Assembly (NCBI GenBank): GCA_034770075.1
Contig: CM068383.1
Location: 37,219,222-37,283,221 of the forward strand
Direction: 5' to 3'
Source of the DNA: Aralia elata
Lineage: Eukaryota; Streptophyta; Magnoliopsida; Apiales; Araliaceae
DNA length: 64,000 bases
In this document: piece after piece, positions 20,598 to 32,217 of the stretch
Numbering within the stretch: the first letter of the stretch is position 1
Layout of the letters: each line of letters starts with the position of its first letter
The notes under the pieces: model-generated
The model's database searches: none
Told to the model about the DNA's origin: nothing
What the model saw: only the letters and a program-made list of their open reading frames with translations
Position numbers and translations under genes: made by a program

Positions 20598-21599
20598 CCT
20601 TTTGTTTTATTATTTTGGTTGGTTTACAAAATATAAAGTTATATTCTTGAACTCCAAAACATTAGATGTATATGTTTTATAGTGTAATATATTTAGATCA
20701 TGCCATGTTGGGTGTTGATTTATTTTAAAAACAAAAGAAAAGAAAAACTAGTTTTCTAAAGTTAGAAAACCCTAATTTTTTCTACTTTAAATGGGTACCA
20801 TTTGAAATCTACACCTTCTTTTTTTGCGATCTGTCAAAGAGGGGTGTTAAATATGTATGTTAGCTCTTAAACTCAAGTGGTACCATTCAAAAATATTAAT
20901 TTTTCAAGCCATGGGGGCTGTTTTAGTCAAAACAGTCCAGTTTAAAGAAAAAGAGAAAGAAAACTGTTTTGGGTCAATTTGTGCTAAGGGTAGTTTCGTC
21001 TATTTTATATGCTCCAAAAATTCTGGAAACATTTGAGACGTTAGTATACTAAGTTAGTAAGATTCAGTCCAAAGATGACGATTTGTTGATGTACAGAATG
21101 AAAGTTATGTCTTTTACAAGAAAGTGCATTTTTAAAAGTAAACTATAATAACTCCTAAAATACAACTCAAACAAATATGAAACTTTTACAGGAGCTAGGT
21201 TTTGATAAGAGGAGACTACCGTATAAATTTTATAATTTTTGAATAAAAGGATAATTTATGATAATTGTAACAATTTCGGACTGTTTTGAACACTTAAAAA
21301 ATACGAAACGAATTTAGAAACTTGCAGGAAAATTATTTTGTGACTAAAATATTATATATTAAGTTTTTCCAGAAGATAAAAATAATAATAACTTGATTTG
21401 GTATTTTTAATGCCTATGATTAAGTTAAGAATAAATGAATAAATTAAGTTATATTAAGTTGTAAAACTAGTTAATGTGATTTTATTGATTAATTATCAAT
21501 ATATGATGTATAAAAACTTTATAAGGGTATTTTGGTTATTTTTAATAAAATGTTAGATGAATGACATGATATGTGTGTTAAATGAATTAAATAGTAAGA

Positions 21600-22095
21600 T
21601 ATAAACAATTATATTAAATTGTTTATAATTGATTAAAATATTATTAAATTATTAATAATATTAGTAAATAAATAAAATATTATTAAATGATTAATAATAT
21701 TCGAAATTAAATAAAATATTATTAAATGATTAATAATATTAGTAAATGATTAAACTATCATTAAATGATTAATAAATAAATAATAATATTAATAAATGAT
21801 TAAAAATATTATTAAATTATTAATAATATTAATAAGTGATTAAAATATTATTAAATGATTAATAATATTATTAAGTGATTAATAATATTAGTAAGTGAGT
21901 AAGATATTATTAAATGATTAATAATATTATGAGGTGAGTAGATATTATTAAATGATTAATAATATTATGAGGTGAGTAAGATATTATTAAATGATTAATA
22001 ATACTTGTGAATGAATAAAATATTATTAAGTATCTAATAATATTGAAAAGAGAATAAAATATTATTATGTGATTAATAATGTTAAGAAGTGATGA
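21600..22095. repeat. AT-rich tandem array of palindromic units
   Basis: About a dozen and a half imperfect copies of a unit containing AATATTATTAA-ATGA-TTAATAATATT occur. The two 11-base arms are exact reverse complements, so each unit can form a hairpin. Units vary (agtaaatg, agtgagtaag, gaggtgagta). Confidence 0.85.
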
Positions 22096-22463
22096 AATAT
22101 TATTTGATATTAAAGGGAGTTTAAAGATGATGGTTATGTGATAGACTATATTATCAAAAGATGATAATATTACTAATAATTTATTGTAGTATCTAGTATT
22201 TGAATTATGTGACTAAATGAGTTATAATATGTTATGCTGATTGAAAGATCAATCTTATAAATGATAGGTCTTTCTTAAGAGAATAAATTAGATTGCGTAG
22301 CAGTAATCGACGGACAAGGCAAGTTCGCTAACCTTACTCAAATTTATATTGAATAATTATCTTAACCCTTGCATTTAATTTATACCATGGATCCATATGT
22401 TATGCAAGTTTCAATACTCTTTTAATGTGCAGGTATTCTTGAACTTTATTCATGCTATCTATC

Positions 22464-24248
22464 TGTTGGGAATCAGCATGCGATTGTTACACTGACTATC
22501 ATAGGGGGAGAATGCTACAAGATCTGCATGTGATTACCACTATTAATTATATGTGATTTGATTGATGACAAAATGATGAGAATAACATTCATACTGTCAA
22601 AGCCTTGTAAAGTCCTTAATGAAATATATGTACAAGGACTTAGAAGATCAAATGTGTTAGGTTGATCTAAGATGAATGAATATCTGATCAAAGCATGTTT
22701 GTAATATTAGGCTTTGTAATGTCCTTAAAACAAATGTGATGTACAAGTACTTAGATTAGAATAGAAGAAGATCAAACTTGTCAGGTTGATCTTATGTACT
22801 GTAATGACATATGTACAAACGAGGGCCAGACTGATCGTAGAGCATTGCACTGACTAAGTGAAGGATAGTCGAGCAGTCATACACTACATCGCAGAGTCAA
22901 GTATGTCATCACAGGGTCTGCCAGAAAATGTTAAACCTCGGCAGGACGTAGAGCCGCCTCGGCAGGACGTAGAGTCGCCTCGGCAGGACGTAGAGTCGCC
23001 TCGGCAGGACGTAGAGTTGACTCGGCATTTGAAGTGCTAAAACTCCAAGATCGTAGAGTCTGCCAGGAAAGCACAGTAACAGGATCAGCAGATCGTAGAG
23101 ATCACTCGGCAACATTTACCAGGCATCGTAAAGCTGCGCATGTCAACGTAGAGCATGCAAGGCAATCCTAGAGTATGACTCGGCAGAACAAGGGCTTACT
23201 AAGAATCGTAGAGCATACACTACAAAGAGAAAGTCGTTTTGCAAACATGGGTTCGTAGAGTCAGTTCAAACAAGCCACTCTACGACTCCCATGAACAGTG
23301 TGCAATCAAAGCAACAACGTAGAACAGTCGCTGCTGAAGCACTCAAAGATAAAATGGCAATCTTCAAGACTACCAATCAAGTTGAGCATGACCCATTAGA
23401 CATAGCAAGATCTTTGAACACAACCAAAGCATCAATCCATGACAGAGATCAAAGGACAAGGTGAAGTGATCACTCTACGATCCATCAAGACTCTAGACCT
23501 GCATTAAAAACAAAGGTCGTAGAGCGGGAAAGTCAGCAAGATCAAGTGATCGTAGAGCTGAATCTAAAACCAATAGAAGCACTAAATCAGTCTTAGAGAA
23601 ACAAAGCGAAAGAGATCATAGAGCAGCACTCTATGACAAAAGGAAGAATGTCTGAAGATTAAGTAGAGTAGTCCTCTACATCAAAGGTGCCACAGCAAAC
23701 AAGAGGATCATAGAGCAGTCCTCTATGACACAGCAGCAGAGTCAACATCTAAAGAACAATAGAGCAGTCCTCTATGATAAGCACACTATAGCAAAGGCTC
23801 AACAAAGATCCTAAATGTTATGCTCAAGAACGAAAAGCTGAATAGAGATCACAGAGCATGAGGAAGCATATACTGCAATATAGTGAGAAGCACATCAAAG
23901 CACAATGCAAGTGCAGACAGCCACTCTACGAACTGCAAGAGAGCACAAGGCCACAACTGAAGTTAACAGTAAACTCTACGGTCCAAGTCAACAACCTTCA
24001 ATATGAAGCAAACAAGATAACTCTACGAACAGAAGCAACAGGCAATACCCCAGACGATCGTAGAGCAAAGAGGTCAGTGCCAGCTGGATTAAAGATATTA
24101 GGCACTCAGGGCTGCTATTCCAAGATGAGCGGCTAAGCAAGAGTATACTATTTAAATAAGTTGAGTGGAGCACAAACAGTCATATCTGCAGCAGTCAACA
24201 GACAGCGCATGTGGCTCCACTACATTGGTACCGGCTAATGGATGCTGA
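22464..24248 (+). mobile_element. SIRE-like LTR, copy 1 (truncated)
   Basis: It begins TGTTGGGAATCAGCATGCGA exactly as the LTRs at 32,218 and 41,352, and follows them with high identity to 24,248, where it stops in mid-LTR against the small Copia remnant. It holds four copies of a 21-bp minisatellite (22,936-23,020), many TCGTAGAG/CTCTACGA motifs and a row of short hairpins (23,618-23,780). ORFs on both strands, such as 23,858-24,136, recur in the other copies but look like by-products of repeated sequence. Confidence 0.88.
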
Positions 24249-24618
24249 TCACATGGAGAATATGCAAACAAGGTAGGGACTGAAGTTGAACTCATGATAG
24301 CTCTGATACCAAATTTGTTGGGGCAAAACGAAAGCACAATGAGCAGTGACAGGATTTTTCAAAGAAATTGATAAAACTAGATTTTTATTAGAAGGTGAGT
24401 ACAATAGGCTTTGCAGAGCTACTGCTCCTGCTGGACTACTTTTCTTAATACTTCATGGGTTACAACAATCTCCTATTTAATCTAGGAGTGGAGTTCTCTA
24501 GAATAAGACTTAAAGACTCTTTGAGAATACCAAAAGACACTTATAGAATCCAGCAAGCTCAACAACCATATTTAATACTGCTTCTAGAAATATGAGATTA
24601 CATAATTACTTTCTAACA
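24249..24618 (-). mobile_element. Small Copia element remnant: 5' LTR, primer site and start of gag
   Basis: A 303-bp LTR (24,316-24,618, TGTTGGGGCA..TTTCTAACA) is adjoined by the minus-strand primer site TTTGGTATCAGAGCT (24,299-24,313). The gag start MSSTSVPTLFAYSP follows, cut off at 24,249 by the SIRE-like LTR. The right flank ATAAT lies in the subtilase coding sequence, so the element had inserted in that gene. Confidence 0.8.
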
Positions 24619-25036
24619 ATAATTACGGGGTTAGGACCGTCATTCCGTGCAGATGATGATGTTAATATTCCATGTTGAAAAGCATGGAATGATCCAATTG
24701 CTATGGAATATTTTAAATGATCTTCAGCAAAGCGTCGCCCAAGCGATATGGAAATTAGATCAACCCCATCAACAATTGCATCCGAGAATGCTGCAAGAAT
24801 AGCTTCGTCAGTACAACGTTGCCAGCATATTTTGTAGACAGCGATCCGGGCTGATGGAACCCCTCCTCGAGCAGTTCCGAGCCCAAATCCTAGCATGTTT
24901 GCTGAAGGAACTATCCCCCCAGCGGCAGTGGACGTGCGCGGTGTGTGTTCCATGGCCTGATGAGTCTCTTGGAGATGCAATATCTGTATCGCTCAAGTTT
25001 CCTTCTTTTAGATAATATCTCGCTCCAATGATTTTG
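24619..25036 (-). pseudogene. Subtilase (cucumisin-like) exon with catalytic His
   Basis: The minus strand encodes KIIGARYYLKEGNLSDTDIA then SSGHGTHTA, the catalytic-His segment of plant S8A subtilisin-like proteases. Next, in another frame, come STAAGGIVPSANMLGFGLGT, GVPSARIAVYKICW, DAIVDGVDLISISLG and GNDGPNP-like sequence. A 4-base insertion (GCAC, near 24,930) separates the two frames, so the gene is dead. It ends at 24,619 where the Copia LTR inserted. The oxyanion Asn and Ser regions are missing. Family members are secreted endoproteases of the apoplast. Confidence 0.9.
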
Positions 25037-25389
25037 CTGCATTGCAAAGTTGAGAATTGTTATGTTAGTAATATGACTAAATGCAAAGCTGTCCCCTCTG
25101 TTAGCGCCTGTGTGTTTGTACTTGAATTTGACTAATTAGAAAAACACTCTCTCAAGGTACAATTATTAGTGTAAAATTGTACTTTTTTGACTCAAAAGAT
25201 ATAATTTTACGCTACAAGCTTATATTAAGGGGGTATTTTATCAAATTTATCAACTCATGAAGGACATTGACACCGTCACAAGTGATTAAACTAAGGGGAC
25301 AATTTTACATTCTAGTCTGATAATAATAATTTCACGCACAAAATTACGTTAATCTTGTATGTTTGCATGCATGGTGCCGGCAACGAAAC
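25037..25389 (-). other. Subtilase intron
   Basis: Donor AACAA|GTTTCG (25,389) and acceptor ATGCAG|CAAAATC (25,037) join in phase to give C-N-N-K-I-I-G, the expected family sequence. Confidence 0.75.
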
Positions 25390-25629
25390 TTGTTGCATGT
25401 GAAATTATATCCTTGACAAACTTCTTTCCATCTTGAAGGTGGTGGACCAAATCCTTCATCCTTGAAGCTGTCAGACTCCAACCAAATTCCGGTATCTATT
25501 ATTCCTATTATAACATCACTTTCCACATCCGTTCTTGGCACATTTTGAGGAAATCCCGCAAATTCCCAGCACCTTATAGTGTGGATTTTTCTGGATTTGC
25601 TGCGAACACAAACGCAACACCATCTAGGC
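25390..25629 (-). pseudogene. Subtilase exon with propeptide end and catalytic Asp
   Basis: After the acceptor TTTCAG|GCCTAG, one frame gives LDGVAFVFAANPEKS, the end of the I9 inhibitor propeptide. A frameshift then gives HTIRCWEFAGFPQNVPRTDV, and SDVIIGIIDTGIWLESDSFK with the catalytic Asp in IDTGIW, followed by GPPPSRWKEVCQGYNFTCN. The signal peptide and first propeptide exon are not found to the right. This and the adjacent exon are one decayed cucumisin-type gene. Confidence 0.9.
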
Positions 25630-26448
25630 CTGAAATTTTGTGAACATATAAATCTTATAGTTGTTATTTGATAAACAAAAGCACATAATTACTCCAAGTT
25701 AATTTGCAAAATTTTAAATTTTGTGAACGTTTTTATGTAGTTTACAATATTAATTTTTACATTAATCAAACTTAAACAAATTCACATTAATTTTAAAATT
25801 TTGTATTTCGCAAATTGACTAGAAAATTTTTAGACTAGATCGACTGAATAATTTTGTAGAACAGATGGAGTAACAGAAACAAAGATGTTTCTCTCCATCT
25901 CATCCCTTATAATGAAACATCAATGGAGAGAAACATTCTTTTTCTTCTGGCCTTTATGATGAGAAAGAAGTATTTTTTAGCCCATGCAAGAAGAAAAAGA
26001 ATGTCTCTCTCCGTTGATGCAACTTAGAATTAACACCAGCAAGCTGCTTCATGTACACAAACACTCGCAAGGAATTCTTTTATAGATAGCGTGCACAAGT
26101 TGTTCCTCTCTCTATCTCATATTAATTCTATTAATAATTAACTCTAGCTGGTTCCATACCCTAATGCCATAATTTTTCTTGGACAATGGATCAACCTTCA
26201 TTAATATTGGTTTTGCTAAATCAGTCACTTGAAATGGACCTTCATTAATATTGGTTTTGCTAAATCAGTTGCTTACAATCGAAAGCTTTTAATTTCTTTT
26301 GGTGCAACTCACTACAGCCACAAAAAATCTGTCTAAAAAGTTAAAGATATATTAATGGTTCTACATCTGCTGTGCGATTTTATACCTACAATCAATAGCA
26401 TGTTTACAAGTTACAAGTGTTGCGAAAGAAACTTTAGAAACAAGAGTA
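25630..26448. other. Flank of the subtilase pseudogene, no gene
   Basis: The sequence is AT-rich. At 26,190-26,275 a phrase of about 47 bp ('ccttcattaatattggttttgctaaatcagt') is tandemly duplicated. Near 25,880-26,010 short inverted phrases (gatggagagaaac / tttctctccatc) recur. Nothing coding is seen. Confidence 0.5.
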
Positions 26449-26620
26449 TATCTATATACACACCCAAAGTATAAATTCAATGACATACTTAAAGGTAAAA
26501 TGATAGTAAAATATTTTCTCTCGTCTCTTTACCACACTTTCGCTCTCCTCTTTTACTATTATTTTACTTTTAAATGTGTCGTTTACTACTTTGAGTGTGC
26601 ACATAGATATATTCTTATGA
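26449..26620. mobile_element. Foldback MITE, about 170 bp
   Basis: The left arm 'gagtatatctatatacacacccaaagta..' pairs with the right arm '..tactttgagtgtgcacatagatatattc' over about 60 bp, with a pyrimidine-rich loop. There is no coding capacity; the superfamily is not assigned. Confidence 0.65.
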
Positions 26621-27511
26621 ACAATGTATATAGTTCATGAATTGAAATGAAATTTCATCCTGTATATGTCAATATAAATTTCATTTTTTTTTGGGTATAA
26701 TTTAGTACTTAGTACCCATTTTACATGGGGATGGGGTGCTGACCGTTTTCACTACGAGAGAGGTGGGTTGTAGTCAATGTTGTCACCTGATTAAACTTTA
26801 CTTGTGTTAATATTATGATTGCATGATGCCGTAATCTTTTGAAAAAGGACATTCCTATCGGAGTAGTAATCATTCATTAATTAATTACAAGTTAAAGCAT
26901 ACTTTGTTTCTTTCTATTTTTTCATTCTTTTGCTGAAACATACTACCCACTCCCTTCCATAAAGTAGTCCCAATTGAAAATTTATAAATAGTAAGAATGT
27001 CTTTTGTCTCTTGTTTTTCCGTGGATCTAATTAAGTTGATGATGTATAATAATGAAATTAAAATATCAAGTGTGAAGATATTATGCTATTTTATACTATT
27101 ATCAATAATTAGAACATATAAAATAACGTTTTTTGATAATTGATGAATTTTTTTTTCTTTAAAACATAGAATATATTACACAAGATTATGCGCCAGTTAT
27201 TAATATATATACACTCTCACACACCAAGAAAAACATTAGTACAATTGTCAAAGATCAATCTCACAAATAATTAGACCCGTAAGAAAATTTACATATGACA
27301 CTTAAAAATATAATTAACGTACTTACTTGGTCCTACAAAATATTCTTTAGCTCTCAAATATTCTGTATTTCTAATTAACTTGAAGAAATTATTTGTGATT
27401 TTTATGGATATAACATTCGCCGACTCTAGTATGAATTTGTACGCCTTTAATTTCAGTCAAAGAAGCAGATATATGGTATAACTATCTAAAAGTAGGCTTG
27501 CTTCAACAATA
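26621..27511. other. AT-rich spacer, nothing recognised
   Basis: I see no open frame with family features, no terminal repeats and no tandem array here. Confidence 0.4.
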
Positions 27512-27934
27512 CTCCATCCATCCTAAATTATTTGCACTTTTAACTATTTATACATTAATTAAGAAATACAATTATTATACCGATTTTATTAGTAAGAGTA
27601 CAATTATACCTATACTTAAAATTACTCATCAAAAATCTACAACCCACATGATTATATTTTTGGAAGAAGAGCCTTTTGGAATTGTTGCATAATAAATTAT
27701 TCCCATATATGCACATGTTTTTTTATTGGTAGAAATAAGCGCAACATTTTCATGAAGTAAACATCTTTTATCTTCTCTATATTTGGGGATTAAACAGTTA
27801 TGAGGAGAAAGAATATGTGAAAGGGTAAACTTGTACTAATATAACCACTTTAATAGTCCAAAAAAGACCAAAATATAGTTATTTTGGTACAACAAAAATT
27901 ATCTAAAAGTGTAGATAATTTGGGATGGAGGGAG
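27512..27934. mobile_element. Stowaway-like MITE (423 bp), TA duplication
   Basis: The left end CTCCATCCATCCTAAATTAT and the right end AAATTTGGGATGGAGGGAG type sequence form terminal inverted repeats of about 30 bp, flanked by TA. The right half lies inside the left arm of the large inverted repeat, and a partial mirror copy lies at 29,630-29,807. Confidence 0.75.
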
Positions 27935-28749
27935 TATTGAAGAGGAGTCATGTATTAAGGGAAATTGAATGAAAATGATAATGGAAGGATTCTATTCTAA
28001 ATAATGTGGCCATAACATAAATATCACTTGTTTTTTTAGAGAACACATAAATATTACTTAAAAGATATTAAATATTGATAAAAATAAGACTTAAATGCAT
28101 TTTGCATTTCTTAAGTATACCCCATTTTGCATATTGCATCATATACTTCAAAACGTAACACTTTGCATCTCGCACTTTTAGCGAACCAACACATAACATT
28201 TTCTAAACCAAAATCCGTCGCTAAAAGTGATGGGAAAGTGTCTAATTTTGCACTTTTAGCAACAAATTTTGGGCCTAAGGTGTTGTGTGAGATCGTTAAA
28301 AGTGCGGAATGTAAAATATCACGTTTTGAAGTATAGAATACAATGTGCAAAATAGATAAACTTGAGGGGTGCAAAGTACATTTAACTTATAAAATAATTA
28401 TAAAATTGTTGTTAAATATATTTTTTCTTTGATAATATCAACCACATTTTTATAAAACAAAGTACATGATTGTGTCGAGAAAACTAATTCAATATCTCAT
28501 ATGTACATAGGTATAAATATTTAAAGTTTCAACTAATATTAGTTTCGCGTGTACAACACCAAAGAATGTTTGGGGTCTAAAACTCATATTTTTCTGCCGA
28601 CTTTTAACGTAGTGCTCATGCAATGTTCTGTGAGCACGTGAAATGTTGTTTGGATTATTAAGAAGTTGAGGACATCAAGTGTGACTTGTTATGGAAAGAA
28701 ATAAAACTATACTTCGGTTTTCAAAATTATTTATTTATGGATACTTTGG
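27756..28749. repeat. Left arm of a 1-kb inverted repeat
   Basis: It pairs with 28,812-29,807 with strong identity over the full length and a 62-bp spacer. Both arms contain the same MITEs in mirrored order. Confidence 0.9.
28092..28388. mobile_element. Foldback MITE of about 300 bp in the left arm
   Basis: Terminal inverted repeats of about 65 bp (TAAATGCATTTTGCA.. and ..TGCAAAGTACATTTA) bracket a core with 'gctaaaagtgcaaaatta' phrases. Small ORFs on both strands here are by-products of the foldback. Confidence 0.65.
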
Positions 28750-28811
28750 GCGAGTGATTGCTACTTAATTATGTGTACAGTCCATTACAAAATATAGGGC
28801 AAATAAGCAGT

Positions 28812-29807
28812 CCAAAGTATCCATAAATAAATAATTTTGAAAATCGAAGTATAATTTTATTTCTTAACATAACAAGTCACACTTGATATCCTCAACTTCT
28901 TAATAGTCCAAACAACATTTCACGTGCTCACAGAACATTGCATGAGCACTTCGTTAAAAGTCGGCAGAAAAAATATGAGTTTTACACCGCCAAACATTCT
29001 TTGGTGTTGTACACGCGAAACCAATATTAGTTGAAACTTTAAATATTTATACCTATGTACATATGAGATATTGAGTTAGTTTTCTCGACACAATCATGTA
29101 CTTTGTTTTATAAAAATGTGGTTGATATTTTCAAAGAAAAAATATATTTAACAATAATTTTACAATTATTTTATGAGTTAAATGCACTTTGGACCCCTCA
29201 AGTTTATCTATTTTGCACATTGTATTCTATACTTCAAAATGTGATATTTTACATTCCGCACTTTTAACGATCTCACACAACACCTTAGGCCCAAAATTCG
29301 TTGCTAAAAGTGCAAAATTAGACATTTTCCCATCACTTTTAGCGACGGATTTTGATTTAGAAAATGTTATGTGCTGGTTCGCTAAAAATATGAGATGTAA
29401 AGTGTCACGTTTTGAAATATGTAATGCAATATGCAAAATCCCGTATAGTTGAGAAATACAAAATGCATTTAAGTCTTATTTTATCAATATTTAATATCTT
29501 TTAAGTTATATTTATGTGTTCTCTATAAAAAACAGGTGATATTTATGTTCTGACTACATTATTTAAAATAGAATTCCCTCCATTATCATTTTCATTCAAT
29601 TTCCCTTAATACATTACTCTTCTTCAATACTCTCTACATCCCAAATTATCTGCACTTTTAGATAATTTTTGTTGTACCAAAATAACCGTATTTTGGTCTT
29701 TTTTGGACTATTAAAGTGGTTATATTAGTACAAGTTTACCCTTTTCACTTAATCTTTCTCCTCATAAATGTTTAATATCCAAATATGGAGAAGGTAAAAG
29801 GTTTTTA
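28812..29807. repeat. Right arm of the 1-kb inverted repeat
   Basis: This is the mirror of 27,756-28,749. It includes a copy of the foldback MITE (about 29,179-29,471) and the beginning of the Stowaway copy (29,630-29,807). It ends where Tekay LTR 3 inserted, so the original arm was probably longer. Confidence 0.9.
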
Positions 29808-30604
29808 TGTAATAACCGAGAAAATCATGTAGCATTGTAAATAAGGTTATGTATAGTTATTAATGAAATGAAGTTTGTTTAAATTTTTATGCAAATGTTA
29901 TAAATGAATAAATATATGTGTAATATATTTATTTAAGTGATGAGAGATGTAAGTTAATAGTTAGACAAGACTAATTAATTTAATTAGTTTGAACTAACTA
30001 AAAAAAAGAAATAATTTAATCAAGTTGATTAAGTGTTAAGAGAATTAAAGCTTAAGTTATTTACTAACAAAGCTTGGTTACTAGCCTTGTATGGCAATGT
30101 AAGAGAGCCCAAATTAATTATGCAAGTAAGTTACTAATGGGGCAAAATAGTTAGGGAATTAAACCTAGTTGACAAGCCCAAGTTAAATGTTAATTGGGAG
30201 AGTCCAAGAAAGAATTAAAATAGCCCAAGCACGAGTCCAATACAAGCCCTAATAAATCTTGCAAGGAGCCCAAAAAGCCAAGCCCAAGTACTTGATCCAA
30301 CTTCTAGAAGTGGTGATGCATTAATGATGTAATAAATGAGTTAAAAAAGAGAAAAGAAAAAGAGATGGTGGGAGACATAGTGGGGAATAAAGAGGGAAAC
30401 AAGGAGGGAAACATAGAAGAAAACAAGGCGGGAAATGGGTATCATGGTTCCCTAGTTTGACTACCCTAAATCCTAACTTAATTGATTGGATGACTAGGGT
30501 AAATAGTTAGGACAAATGAGAGAAGATGAAAAGATGAGGGAGTGGATCGACCATAAATGAAAACCAAGAAAGGAGGAGCTACTTGCAATTCTTTCATTTG
30601 GGTC

Positions 30605-30612
30605 TATAAATA
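30605..30612 (+). promoter_or_regulatory. TATA box of LTR 3
   Basis: CTATAAATAG lies about 60 bp before the purine-rich leader and about 140 bp before the donor. Confidence 0.7.
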
Positions 30613-30743
30613 GCCAACACCAAGAATACTTGCATTACATTACTTCATTTTCAGAAAACTAAGTTAGAGATAAGAGAAAGAGAGAGTTTAAGAGCTTGGG
30701 GGAAAGCTTAGGAGCAAGGGGAAGTTCTACTAACTAAGTGAAG

Positions 30744-30752
30744 GTAATACCT
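30744..30752 (+). promoter_or_regulatory. LTR-intron splice donor, LTR 3
   Basis: GTGAAG|GTAATACC is at the position homologous to LTRs 1, 2, 5, 6, 7 and 8. Confidence 0.5.
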
Positions 30753-32217
30753 AAAACCTTCATATATTCAATTTTCTTGTAAAGGTCTTGGATATATGTA
30801 TATAAATATGTATCATACTCATATATATGTAAATATATTAGATATTGATGTTAAATAACTTAGCTGATGAAAAATAGTTGAAGAACCAAAGTTGCAATAA
30901 AGAAGATAAAATCTGTTTTTCCTAAAAATAGAACAAATTTGAACAACCATAACTCTCATTATATTTCGAATTTTTGAGTGTGGTCAATTTATGGTGATAG
31001 ATATATGAGTTACCTAACCCCTCCAACTGGAATGTCTAGAAAATACTTTGTAAGTTATTTATGATGGAATTTATACTAAAACAGGCAAAACTAAAAAATC
31101 GGTAAAAGCTTGCTACCCATTTTTTTTCGTGGACAGTTTTGTCTACCTAACTCGTGAGAAAAATTAATCCCTTTTGAGTAATGAAACTATATGGTATAAC
31201 AAATCTCCTGTACAAAGATGAACGTAATCCGACTTCGGATGAGTGAGATATGACCAATTTAATATTAGGATTTTCTCGACGAAAACTGCTATAACTCTAG
31301 TTCTATAACTCAGACGGTTATGAAATTTTAACTGAAAGTATACTTTAATATGATTAAGATACTGGCCAAATTTGGAAATTTTTGGGATTAAGTTCGTTAT
31401 AGCAAAATTGCTAAGTTTTGAACCGAAATGAGACCTTTTAAAAATACTTAATAAAGTTAAAAAATTATAATAAAATTATTTTTACATGAGGAATATTTTT
31501 AAGTATGTGTGGCCAAGAGGAAGAAAAATAATAAAATGGTTAACTACGTTTAATAAAGAAAATTAATTTATGTAAAGGTAAAACAATTAATTCGAGTAAA
31601 GTTTCATCGGCTAAAATATGACGGCATATGACGTATGTGACTAATTGGTATGATGACCTTAATAATATGTGTAGGTCTTTTGAAGGACAAATTAATAACG
31701 TTATATTTAGACGACATATCAGGCAAGTATCCTAACTTCATTCGATTTCTATATTGAATGTAAGTTTCCTAACTTGTGTAATTATTATTCCGTACAAGTT
31801 CTTATGATGATGATCTTATAACTTACACAAGTTTACATATTGTGCAAGTCTCCTTTATTGTTGAATTATACATTATTCAATTGATGGTACTTATGTACAT
31901 TAAAAGCGTTGTTTCGTTATCGAATTTCTTATGTTATTAAAGTTCTTAATATTCATGAACTGTTGAATAGATGCGTCGAAGCCAATTGTCCCGGCTAGAC
32001 AATATTGATGTGCGATGATATATTATTGAATTCATTCAAATCATAGATGTTATTTAAAGTCAAACCAATCCAAATTGCTTTGGTGCGGACTCGTGGTATA
32101 AAACTGAGATGAATAACCCTGAAAAAGGGATAACAGGTATCGGGCATATAATCCCATTTACGCTTAGGCGTTAAAAATTTATATATGTGCACAATATATG
32201 GTACGATATGTTGATCC

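Larger units (their letters stand above)
19309..22463 (+). mobile_element. Tekay-type LTR 2 (5' 3.15 kb, truncated by a SIRE-like LTR)
   Basis: It opens TGTAATAACCCAAGATTTTC at 19,309 inside the Athila LTR; the preceding GGAAT is the presumed target site. It has a TATA box, a purine-rich leader, the LTR-intron donor and the shared 'gcaagttcgctaaccttactc' phrase near 22,320. It ends where the SIRE-like LTR begins at 22,464. Its 3' part is not found in the window. Confidence 0.8.
29808..32217 (+). mobile_element. Tekay-type LTR 3 (5' 2.4 kb, interrupted)
   Basis: It opens TGTAATAACCGAGAAAATCA within the inverted-repeat arm. It has a TATA box, a GA-rich leader and the LTR-intron donor, then the shared phrases 'gcaagtatcctaacttcattcg', 'ggctagac' and 'gatgaataaccct'. 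It is cut at 32,217 by the SIRE-like element, and its 3' part is not found. Confidence 0.85.

Noticed and set aside
22936..23020. Regular short repeats suggestive of a CRISPR array
   Set aside because: The units are contiguous without spacers, lie in a plant retrotransposon LTR and vary as a minisatellite.
23858..24136. 92-codon ORF recurring in two SIRE-like LTR copies
   Set aside because: Copies at 23,858 and 33,590 are near-identical because the LTRs are; the third copy is disrupted (42,718 region). No evidence of selection on codons.
28111..29452. Mirror ORFs of 69 and 87 codons on both strands
   Set aside because: They fall in the foldback MITE copies within the inverted repeat and recur only because the arms are duplicates.
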